Positions 1-9,534 of a DNA stretch of 64,000 nucleotides are shown here, one piece after another (positions within the stretch are counted from its first letter, which is position 1; each line of letters starts with the position of its first letter). The DNA is from Lithobates sylvaticus (Eukaryota; Chordata; Amphibia; Anura; Ranidae), in NCBI GenBank assembly GCA_028564925.1, contig CM053026.1, forward strand, positions 603,684,616 through 603,748,615, given 5' to 3'. The notes beneath the pieces were generated by a model, which saw nothing but the letters and a program-made list of their open reading frames with translations, did no database searches and was not told where the DNA came from. Both the position numbers and the translations under genes were made by a program.

Positions 1-244
1 CATCCTAACTACAATTGTGCTTGTTCAATGATCCTGCTCGCTACTCTGTTTTGGGGGTACTAATCTGTTGCTGACTTTGGCTTGTACCCATTTGTTGCTA
101 ACCCCTGTCTGTCCTGCTGCTAAAGATCAGGCAACTTATTGCTGCTTCCAGATCCAGATATGTCTGCCTGTTCTGCAGTGTCTCAGCTCTCCCCTGCTTT
201 GAGCCACAACTGGCACCAGCTTTTTCAAGCTTCAGGTCTTCACA
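1..244. other. Unassigned intergenic sequence
   Basis: No open frame, repeat end or RNA gene could be supported here. Composition is ordinary non-coding vertebrate DNA. Confidence 0.5.
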
Positions 245-645
245 TTAAAATATAACTAAAGGCAAAACTTTTTTTTTTTAGTTTTGGATAGAGTGGAGAT
301 GGATTAGAACATCTGTTAGATTTTTATTGCTACCTATGTTGGGGAGATTCACCCTCTTTAACCCTGTTTACCGTTATTTAATAAAAAATTAAACCAAAAT
401 AAAATCCCAAGTTTTGGGTTATTCCCAGAACAGTAATAGAGGGGCAATCTTCCAATATGGTGACCTGGGGGACCCTAAAATATTATCTCAATTTGCAGGG
501 ATTTCCTCTCACTTTCTGTTTTGACTATGGGGTGGGAATTGAAGGTAAATCTCCCCACTGGGACAAAAAAGACTGACAGGGGTTATAACCCTCCCTTACT
601 CTATCCAAAATGAAAGAAAAAGTGCTGCCTTTACTCATACTTTAA
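245..645. repeat. TTAA-flanked short inverted-repeat element, copy 1
   Basis: Both ends are TTAA, and the terminal 45 bases are imperfect inverted repeats: the left side reads ACTAAAGG... to GGATAGAGT and the right side is its reverse complement. Related copies lie at 28824-29052 and, lacking the left end, at about 34790-34991. TTAA borders suggest a piggyBac-type non-autonomous element. No coding capacity is visible. Confidence 0.6.
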
Positions 646-852
646 GAATTCTCTGTGGCTCCAGGGCATTCACTCTTAACATGTGGTACTCTGTGTACTT
701 ACAATCTCCAAGGGTGTTTAGAAAAGGTTCCAAATAATTGATCATTTATGACTGAACTAAGTAAAAACGTTAAAAACAATAGACTGACAGAAAAAGATAA
801 AGCTGCCCAGAGAAATGAAATGGTCATCAGAAAATTCTTGCTGTGGAATGCG

Positions 853-1296
853 TAAAGAGGAATTCCAGTCTGTACTGTAGCTGCTGACTTTTAATATAAG
901 AACACTTACCTGTCCAGGGATCCCATGATGTCGGCACCCCTAGCTGATTCGTCAATCGTATTCAGATGCAGACGCAGGCATCTGTAGTAAGAGAAACCGG
1001 AAGTGAAGCCTTGCGGCTTCCAAGCCTGTTTCCCACTGTGCATGCGCAAGTCGTGCTGTGCTTTCTGAATGGTCCCGCCATCTTCTTGGACCTCTGTGTG
1101 TCCCAGAAGGCAGCAGGGGGGAGGAGGAGGGTCCAGAAATTATGTAAATTGTGGCACAGCGATCTTACCAGGAAGTGGGAGCGAGTACCTGTCAAAATTA
1201 GGTACCTGCTCCCCCCCCCCAAAAAAAAGTGCCAAATGTGGCAGTGGAGGGGGGAGGGCGCGAACAAGTGGAGCTTCCCCTGGAACTCCACTTTAA
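853..1296. repeat. Short inverted-repeat element with (T)TAAAGTGGAGTTCCA ends
   Basis: The left end (TAAAGAGGAATTCCAG) and the reverse complement of the right end (TTAAAGTGGAGTTCCAG) match. A related copy in the opposite orientation lies at about 38105-38470, sharing the AGCAGCTACAGTA segment and the TGCATGCGCA block, and another partial relative lies near 33480-33860. The open frames within it are chance frames of a GC-rich non-coding element. Confidence 0.55.
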
Positions 1297-2617
1297 ATAC
1301 TGTAAGCTGAGTGTGCATATTTATGCACTACACAGACACCCATAGTCTAATCCCAGAGAAACAAACATGCTTGATTGGGAAATTTGATCTCTACAGGTCT
1401 AAAGCTAGCCAAAAACTAGAAGATTTAGGAAGGAACAAATATTTCTATGAACATTCGGACAAAAAATATTATCAGTACATTTCATGACTTGATGAATAGT
1501 TTTTGAAAGTACTTAAACATTTCCTTTCCTTTTAACATTGCAACAAATGTTATTTCCTGAACAAAAAACACATTATCTGTTAGAAATTAGGCCGGTCATA
1601 GATGGTTCGAATCTCGGCTGGTTCAGCAGGGACTGGATGAGATTCTATCATCTATGGGCAGGCTAATTGCACCCAAGCCGATCCAGCAATCTTGGGTATG
1701 ACCAGCATGTTGGATTTTTAGCATGCAATTATTGCCAGTGGCTATAGCCTTTAGCAGTAATCACTGTGCTCCCTGCGCCCCCCGCTGGGAGAACACAATA
1801 GCTCCGTGGGACACTGATAGTGTTGATGGGGGAATCGAGTGATTTTCTTGTAAAATCGAATGAACATTCTCGAAAGGGAAGTTTTCTAAGGAACCTCTTT
1901 TAGTGTGAAAGCCCGCCGGCTTTCACACTGGAAGGAACCTCTTTTAGTGTATGTCTTAATCCTACATCAAGGTAATTTGGCCAGAGGATGTCTGCACAGG
2001 TCTCAGACTGCCCACAGATATTGATTCATTTCTATTTTTATTACCTAACATCTGTGGCCTAGAGTTTTTGTAATTTGTATTCAATTAATTGAGTTAAAGC
2101 CTTGCCCTACCATTTTCCAGAACAGCCTTTGTATCATGGGAATAAACTATTTTATTTAGAAGAAAAATATCAGATAAACATTACACTCATTTCTTAGGGC
2201 AAAAATAGGCAAAAAAGCAGAACAAACTGTAACTATACATACAAAGCAAAATGCTTAGAAGGCAAAATATAAAATAAAACAGTGATTGTACAGGCACAAA
2301 ATGCTGCCTCAGTGGATAGCACATCTGTCTTGCAGCAGATGTGTTACACTCTGTTCTCTCCAGCGGTTAATTTATACTATTGCACCATATGCCTGGAGGT
2401 TTGTAAATATTTGACTACTGCTCGGCCTGTGCTAAAAACTGGCAATGGGTGACCATGGCTTTCTTTCACTGCATAATTCTTGAACCTTATTTTTTTTTCT
2501 CATTTGAATGTTTAAAAGATATTATAATTTCTATCATTTTCTACTGTAGCTTCCTCAGCACTTTCAAATGCTAAAGCCTCACATATTATTTGTCTCAGAG
2601 GAGGCTTTACCAATCAG
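1297..2617. other. Non-coding spacer with a 28-bp palindrome between direct repeats
   Basis: Mostly unassigned sequence. At 1902-1929 there is a palindrome (arms AGTGTGAAAGCC) lying between two exact 19-base direct repeats at 1888-1906 and 1932-1950. From about 1590 the sequence resembles one end of a short TIR element, but no matching far end was found. Confidence 0.4.
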
Positions 2618-3018
2618 TTAGACCCCTTTCACACTGGCGTTTTTCAGGCACTACAGCACTAAAAATAGGGCCTGCATAGCGCCTGAAAAAAGCCTCAGCT
2701 GCAAACCCAGTGTGAAAGCCCAAGTGCTTTCACACTGGGGCGCTGCGCTGGCAGGGTGTCACAAAAAGTCCTACCAGCAGCTTCTTTGCAGCGGTGAAGG
2801 AGCAGTGAATACACCACTCCTCCACCACTCCTGCCCATTGAAAACAATGAGGCAGCGCTGTGATACCGCTGGCAAAGCGCCGCTGCTGCAGCATTTTTTC
2901 GGGCCGATTCAACCCCTTTTCGGTTTTTGGTTTTAACCCCCACTAGCGGCCGAATAGCGCCACTAAAACGCTGGTAAAGCGCTGACACCCGGAGCGGCTC
3001 AGTGTGAAAGGGGTCTAA
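2618..3018. repeat. Harbinger-like MITE, CCCTTTCACACTG family, copy 1
   Basis: The 395-bp element 2621-3015 has inverted ends GACCCCTTTCACACTG and CAGTGTGAAAGGGGTC. It is bordered by TTA on the left and TAA on the right. Two relatives with TTA on both sides lie at 34206-34628 and 50869-51275. A 3-bp TWA duplication is characteristic of the PIF/Harbinger superfamily; the assignment is inferred from ends and duplication only, as no transposase is present. Confidence 0.7.
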
Positions 3019-3909
3019 TGAAATGAAAAGTGCTGCTATCTGCATTAACCTCCAATGATAACATTTCTTACCACAGGTTTATCTCTCAAAATCACCCCCC
3101 CCCCCCCAACACTCTTATAGCTTGTGAGCAGGTCTTTACAACTACGTTGAGTGTGTGGACAGGTCATATGCGCCAGTGCATGTGGGGGTACCCTTCGCGG
3201 GGAGAGGGCTCATCAATGCTCGGGACAGAGACAGAGACTGCAGTCATGTGAAGAATCAAACATTAAGGAAGTTCCCCGACTTAGAGATGAGCTTTTAATT
3301 TGTGCAATAACAATGCAGAGTTCTTCTGAAAAGCAACTTATTCCATGTCACTACACACTGTAACTTGATGTAAGTTTGCACTCAAAGGGATGTGCAGAGT
3401 CTGTGCCCACTCCACCAGTCCAGCATACCCTTGTTACCTCACTCCCAGTGAAAGAATGAGGTCCTGATGAGCACAGACCTCATGCAGACAATCACTTGAA
3501 GTGTTACTAAAACCACAACAGCAAAATCAATCTGTATATGCAGTAAAGCATGGTTGTTATACTCGCTGTGGAACCCAAGGGGTTAATCCTGCACACTGTG
3601 TAAAAAGACTGTTTGATCCTGTCTTCTCTGATCCTCCCCTTTTACACAGTCCCCAATCTATCTGTTGATAGAACAGCGCCTTGGGGGCAAGCTGCACATG
3701 CTCAGTTTGGTGTGTATTGCTAGAGAGAGTGATTAATTTTCTTGGGAGGGTGCATGTGATCAGCACAGGGCCAATCAGCACTGTCCAGACAGAGGGTCAG
3801 GGGTCCTGAAGCCTCATAGGACAATCAGAGTAGAAACTCCTCCTACAAGCTTTAACCAGACACTGATAGAAGTCACAAGACTGCTCTAACTGCTAATGAG
3901 AAAAGGTAT
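3019..3909. other. Unassigned intergenic sequence
   Basis: Contains a short C run near 3097 and no supported gene. The four bases GTAT at 3906-3909 are the left target duplication of the solo LTR that follows. Confidence 0.45.
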
Positions 3910-4972
3910 TGTAGCAAGGTCTTTGGCCTTGTCCAGTCTAATGAGAACTTTCCAGGCCAAAGATAGCGGACATCCGTCTGTATGTGGTGGGTTGTGAGGC
4001 ATAGTGAGTGCAAGGTGGACAAAGTTATTGGATGTAAAAGAGGTTTTATTTCTCTTAACAGTCCTTTTTGTATTTTTGGAGGTAGAAGGGTTAGGGCCAG
4101 GACACCCTTAAGTAGCTGTAAATTCAATTAGCAGACTCCAAGACTTCAGTAGGAGGACAGCTGTGCAGTTAAAGGCCCCAGCAAGGTGCCACATCTGCAG
4201 GAAATGTTGTCTCCCATGGCAATGGTCCCCAACAGTTCCCAACTAAAATGCAACAGTTCCTTCAGCTTCACTACAACTGCCCTCTTGTAGTTCTTCAACA
4301 CTGAGCTCCCGGTCTCTCGCTAGACCCTCTGATTCACTGACTCAGAATCCCTTGACCTCCTCCAGTCTTTGTGGTGGTATCTCCCTCAAGCGTCACCCTC
4401 GTTCCTCATTGGGTCCCTAGCTTGGCACTCCAGATACTTCTCAAGCTTAACTCCTGATGACCGGCTCAGTCCCTAGCTTGACACGCAAGGCTGCTAAGCA
4501 AGCGTCACCTCCACTGGTTGGGTCCTTGACTTGATCACCGCCTGAAGTTTCCAGATTCTCCACCGTGCCCATTCGGTGAGAATGTTGCTCCGGTACTTGC
4601 TTCAGTTACTCACTGGGATCCCTGGTAATAAGGTGGTTGGTCCCTTTGTGACCACAGCTTCCCTTTTACCTCCGACCACTGACAGGTTCTCTGGCCGTCA
4701 GAACCGTCACTTCTGGTTGGACTGCAAGCAGCAATTCCAACCCTGCGCTGCTCTCTTACTTCTGGATAGGCCCTCACACAGCTTAGCAGCCAGACACACG
4801 TCAAACGTCCATGCAGACAGCCGCCCAGGTGGCACCGAAAGTAGATCACCTCACTCCACCCGAATATATAGGTTCTCCCAGCAGGCCAAGGGATTCAAGA
4901 AAACCCCTGCCCATTGGCTGAGATACCCCACATACCCATAACTTGACCTTAGCTTGCCCTTCTCATGTCTAG

Positions 4973-6268
4973 TAGGGATGGGCCCGGTGTTCGATTCGAA
5001 CCCATGTTTGAATCGAGCACCGGGCGTTCGCTCGCTCGGCGAGCCCAGAACTATTGGGGCCGCTCGCATCAAATTCGTGTGATGCGAGCGGCCCCGCAAT
5101 GCATTGCGGCCCACGCAGTGCAATGCTGGCTGATGATTGGCCAAGCATGCACTGTGACCCCGCATGTTTGGCCAATCACAGCGCCGGCAGTGAGGAGAGC
5201 CATAATTGGCTACAGGCAGGATGCCTGTAGCCAATTATAGCTCAGGGGCTTTAGTACACGCCCCACGGTATAAGAGGCCGCCGCGGCTAATGAATTGATG
5301 GCTCCTGTAACACAGAGAACTGTCATTCATTAATAAAAAAACAAAAAAAAAAGCGTGGGGGTCCCCCCAAATTCAATAACCAGGCCCTTCAGGTCTGGGA
5401 TGGATATTAAGGGGGACCCCCAAAGCATCCTCCCAATGTTGAGGGCATGTGGCCTGGTACGGTTCAGGCGGGAGGGGGGGCCGCTCTCGTCCCCCCCTCT
5501 TTTCCTGCGGCCTGCCAGGTTGCGTGCTCGGATAAGGGTCTGGTATGGATTTTGAGGGGGACCCCACGCCATTTTTTTGGCTAGGGTTCCCCTTAAAATC
5601 CATACCAGACCTCAAGGGTCTGGTATGGATTTTGAGGGGGACCCTACGCCATTTTTTTATTTTTTTTTTGGCTGGGGTTCCCCTTAATATCCATCCCAGA
5701 CCTGAAGGGCCTGGTTATTGAATTTGGGGGGACCCCTACGCTTTTTTTTTTTCATTTTTTTTATTTTTTATCAATGACTTTTTTTTATGAATGAGTTTCA
5801 ATGAATGACTGTTCTCTGTATTACGGGATCCGTCAATTAACATTAGCCGCGAGTGATTTTAAATAGCTTTTTTACTTTCAAAAATGACACTTTGCGCAGA
5901 GACAGTTCTAAACACGGGAAACATGCGCCCCTTTACATGCATACTATAGACACCCCCCAGGTACGAAATTTAAAGGAATATTACACTTTTATTGTTTCAA
6001 TTTAAGCATTATTAAAATCACTGCTCCTGAAAAAACAGCCGTTTTAAAAAAAAAAAATTGCATTGATACATGTCCCCTGGGGCAGGACCCAGGTCCCCAA
6101 ACACTTTTTATGACATTAACATGCATATTAGCCTTTAAAATTAGCACTTTTAATTTCGAACGTTCGCATCCATTATAACTAATAGGGTTCTAAAGCTTGC
6201 ACGGACTTTAGGTCCGTTCGCGGGTTCTGGTGCGAGCCGAACGGGGGGGGGTGTTCGGCTCATCCCTA
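4973..6268 (+). mobile_element. Non-autonomous hAT element nested in the solo LTR
   Basis: The ends read TAGGGATG and CATCCCTA, and an exact 8-bp target duplication ATGTCTAG lies at 4965-4972 and 6269-6276. TAGGG-type ends plus an 8-bp duplication define the hAT superfamily. No transposase frame is present. About 90 bases near 5845-5935 (around TTCTAAACACGGGAAACA) match the 3' flank of the decayed hAT transposase at 9.54-9.63 kb, so this is probably a deletion derivative of the same family. It also holds hairpins at about 5058-5097 and 5201-5240 and one very long inverted repeat (5282-5851). Confidence 0.85.
5282..5851. repeat. Long inverted repeat (arms about 280 bp) inside the hAT element
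   Basis: The left arm runs rightward from CGCGGCTAA at about 5282 and the right arm ends with the matching TTAGCCGCG near 5851. Shared blocks in inverted order include ACAGAGAACTGTCATTCAT, CCAGGCCCTTCAGGTCTGG and ATTGAATTTGGGGGGACCCC. The centre repeats a GGTCTGGTATGGATTTTGAG unit. The arms would fold into a near-continuous hairpin if transcribed. Confidence 0.8.
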
Positions 6269-6549
6269 ATGTCTAGTACCACCAAGTACCTGGCCACCTA
6301 GTGGTAGAAGAGAAAAGTGCAACAAGGCCAAACTTAGGGAGAAATAAATAGATCTCTATCAATCAACCAGGATAACTACACCTGGCAAGTAAATTTGTGA
6401 GGAGCTCCCTGCCTAAACTACAGGGTGCTACAGTATTTAGCAGTTTATATTTATTAAAATAATTGCATTTCCATGTTCTGTGTACTGTGGGAGACTAGAT
6501 ATAGTGGGGTCCTGTATTTAGCAACACTTTAACTCTTTCCTTCTCATAC

Positions 6550-6717
6550 CTTAAGACCAGGGCATAGATCTCTGTAAAGCGAGTTTGGATCCAGTTGGAT
6601 ACCGACAGCTAGGGAGGGACCCAGAAAATCTCTTCCTTTGCTATTGAAGGTCCTTTCATGACTGGCTGCTTTGTGCCTTGTGCAACTACACTTCAGTTCT
6701 TGTCCGGCAGAGTTAAC
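6550..6717 (-). CDS. Possible exon of an unidentified minus-strand gene (third of three)
   Basis: A 56-codon open stretch ends at a good donor (CTTAAG then GTATGAG) in phase 0. Its best acceptor (ACTACAAAAG) has a weak pyrimidine tract. The peptide includes LGPSLAVGIQLDPNSLYRD. I do not recognise it. It is listed because its phase fits the two stronger candidate exons upstream (6921-7097, 7791-7939). It could equally be a chance frame. Confidence 0.15.
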
Positions 6718-6920
6718 CTTTTGTAGTAGTGTCACTTCCCACCCTATTTACAGACCCAGGTTCTTTTAGAAGCCAGAACCAACATGCACCTATTTGAGTA
6801 ACTTCAGACCAGGCTCATAACAGTTATTGTAACACGATGAATGCGATGCATTATACAGTTCAGCATAAGCACTGTCCTGTCCCTAATGCTAATTAGAATA
6901 ATGCAGTGGCCCAGGCATAC

Positions 6921-7097
6921 CTCAGTGAGTTGAGAGTCTATTATGGCATAGTCCATTGCTTGGATGTCCTCCGCAATTCCCAGTTTCTTCAGCAGCTCCA
7001 CCTCGAATCCATCAGTACCCACATTTCCGATTTCTGGACATTGGCTGTCCTCCTTGTTATAGCACAGGTGGGCCGGCCAGGACCCAAAGCCCGGGAA
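6921..7097 (-). CDS. Possible exon of an unidentified minus-strand gene (second of three)
   Basis: This stretch of 59 codons is bounded by a plausible acceptor (pyrimidine-rich, ending TTTTTAACTCAG) and a donor (ACTGAG then GTATGCC), both in phase 0. The peptide has a protein-like composition, for example DGFEVELLKKLGIAEDIQ and four cysteine/tryptophan-rich residues near its start. No family was recognised. No repeat family was seen across it, which is unusual for this window. Alternatives are a decayed gene copy or a chance frame. Transcript evidence would be decisive. Confidence 0.25.
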
Positions 7098-7790
7098 CTG
7101 AGTTAAAAACAATTAACCCCTTCCCCAGCCTGGGCAGGTGCTTAATAAATTCACTGTACACATTTCCAAACTGCCTACAAGCTGGATTAATCAAATATTT
7201 GTTTACTCAACTTAATGGTGAATGCATAGGGAAACTGACACCGTTACTTGACTTGGTAATGGTCACAACACTTAAGTAAAACTTAACTGAACTAAAGTCT
7301 GGTGAAGAGAATTCTTCTACTGGAGTCCCAAAGAGATATACAAAGCCTGCACTTGAATCATCTTGCCAGCCCACACACACAATTCATAACTTTGGCACAG
7401 TACTGAAGCTAAATGAGTATCCTGCCTTCACTTGACCTGCCTTCACCTGACTTGCTCCTGCATGCCCATTAAAGATGCTCAGACATTAGGAAAGCCAAAG
7501 CAGCTAGACAAAAGCATTTTCAAAAGGAGGTCAGCAACAGCAACTAATATCAGTACAGGTATAGGGTATAGTGGTCAGAGCAATACCAATCACTTATCTA
7601 TGCTGATGTATCACTGGTTATTAGCACAAATATATCCTAAAATATTCAGTTATATTCATCCACTTTGCATACAACTGTGTAAGGCCTTTTTCATGTTGGT
7701 GCAAGCAATGGAAACCATAACTTCTGTACAGTAGGGTATGCGAAGCAATAAGACAACAGAACTTTTATGCAGGAAATAACACTGTTTTAC

Positions 7791-7939
7791 CTCTCCTGCC
7801 AGAGTGGTGGGTTTGGCACAATAGGTTGTGTCTTCTTCAGATGGTCCTTCCACCCAAACCTTTTTCCCAATCAGGAATGTGCACATTATGGTTGCTACAA
7901 TGGGATTCCAGGGAGACCCTGTATGGCAGAGTAGCCACC
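7791..7939 (-). CDS. Possible exon of an unidentified minus-strand gene (first of three)
   Basis: The acceptor is ATTTCTGCCTATAG and the donor GGAGAG then GTAAAAC. The exon begins two bases before a codon boundary and ends in phase 0, so it reads on in frame with the candidate exon at 6921-7097. It encodes about 49 residues, including a hydrophobic run followed by KKVWVEGPSEEDTTYC. The product is not recognised. Confidence 0.22.
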
Positions 7940-8132
7940 CTATAGGCAGAAATATCAGGGGCATAGTTTAGTTGCAGGATTGTGCTGCAAACTCAGGCTG
8001 CAAAGACAATGGGGACAGCAACAACAGAAGTACATGAGGTATGGTGCTACATAAAAACAATTTGTTAAAGGCTAAGTACACCTTTCTAACTATGTTTCAC
8101 GTTACATCTTTAGCGTGTAACATTAAACAGTG

Positions 8133-8544
8133 TTATAACGCGTACACATGGTCGGAATTTCCGACAACAAATGTTCGATGTGAGCTTGTTGTTGGAAATT
8201 CCAACTGTGTGTAGGCTCCATCGGACATTTGTTGTCGGAATTTCCGACAACAAAAATTTGAGAGCTGGATCTCAAATTTTCCAACAACAAAATCCATGTG
8301 TACACAATACCGATGCACAAAATTCCACGCATGCTCGGAATCAAGCAGAAGAGCCGCACTGGCTATTAAACTTCATTTTTCTCGGCTCGTCGTATGTGTT
8401 GTACGTCACCGCGTTCTTGGCGATCGGAATTTACGACAACATTTGTGTGATCATGTGTATGCAAGACAAGTTTGAGCCAACATCCATCGGAAATAAATCC
8501 AGGATTTTGTTGTCGGAATGTCCGATCGTCTGTATGTGGCATTA
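8133..8544. repeat. Harbinger-like MITE, GTACACACGGTCGG family, copy 1
   Basis: Element 8136-8541 is flanked by TTA on both sides. Terminal and internal inverted blocks are variations of GGTCGGAATTTCCGAC; several sub-terminal palindromes repeat the same TCGGAATTTCCGA core. Relatives are at 30160-30591, 31119-31541, 49216-49634 and 60627-60703. TWA duplications point to PIF/Harbinger. Confidence 0.75.
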
Positions 8545-9534
8545 CAGTCCGCAGCACCCCACCAGCCTTTCTGAATACGGGTGTTCTTTTTCATTAATTT
8601 GGTGTGGTTCTGCGCAGCTCTGCCCACACAGCTGCGTCATACATCCACAGAGATCTGTGAGTGGAGAGACTGCAAGTCCCATCTGCCACCACGGCAGAGG
8701 GACTCATTAATCTCAATAAAACACAAGTGTGGTGACATCACCGTACTTGCAGTTTCATTAATACTTTTCCAGCCCTGTTACCAAAGGTCTGTTACTGGTT
8801 TCTCCCACTGACCTCAAGTCACCTTTCACCACTCTCTTTAGTGGTGACACAAGCTGAGGGAAGAACTAGGGGGGCATGGAGATCGAAACTCCCAGAAGTG
8901 TCCGTTTCCATGCAGACTCCAAGGGACCTTTTCACAGCATCAGAGAGGATTTCACCGACCTGGGCAGCATTAAAGATATGTAATGGTATGGTTATGCTGA
9001 CTATCTTCTGTTTGGTTGCTTTAAGACTCTTGGTTGGCAGGTCTGTAGAAACACGTTCAGACTTGGATGTTGTTTTGAAATTTTTACAAATAAACCTTTC
9101 CTATATTTAATATTTGATGCAAGCATGTGGAACCTAGTAGAGAGCTATAATAAAAACTGCATGCAAAGACTTTGTGTGCTATTCTTTCATCTTTCAATAA
9201 ACAGTTTTATTACCATACCTCTTCAATAAAGATATGTCTAACATAGCACACACCAGCATATACATTTTACTCAATCATCATTTTTAAATTTTTCTTGGTA
9301 AATAAAGAATCACAAGACTTGTTCCAAGTCACAAGAAACTGATGCTGACAAGCAGACTAATGCATCATTCTTCATTTTGAAGACGTCTCTGTTCTGACCA
9401 CAAGATAACCCCAGCCAAAGTTCATGAAATGTGAAAATGTGAAAATCTACAAAAATATTGTTCTAAAAGCTCAGTTCAAAAGATTATAAGATACTGACCA
9501 TATTTGTATTTTTGTCGCTAACATTAGAAAAAAA
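8545..9534. other. Unassigned intergenic sequence
   Basis: No gene, RNA or clear repeat border supported. The open frames on the + strand here are short and carry no recognisable domain. Confidence 0.4.

Larger units (their letters stand above)
3910..6432 (-). mobile_element. Solo LTR of an LTR retroelement, copy 1 (fossil), split by a hAT element
   Basis: The segment starts TGTAGCAA and ends GTGCTACA, and is flanked by the 4-bp duplication GTAT at 3906-3909 and 6433-6436, as expected for a single LTR left by LTR-LTR recombination. Without the nested hAT element it is about 1.2 kb. The same family recurs at 22749-28611. On the minus strand both copies keep a CCAAT box followed by a TATA-like box about 40 bases on (near 4915 and 4865 here), so transcription would run leftward. 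No internal coding region accompanies it. It is a relic; age is moderate, judging by clear divergence from copy 2. Confidence 0.75.
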
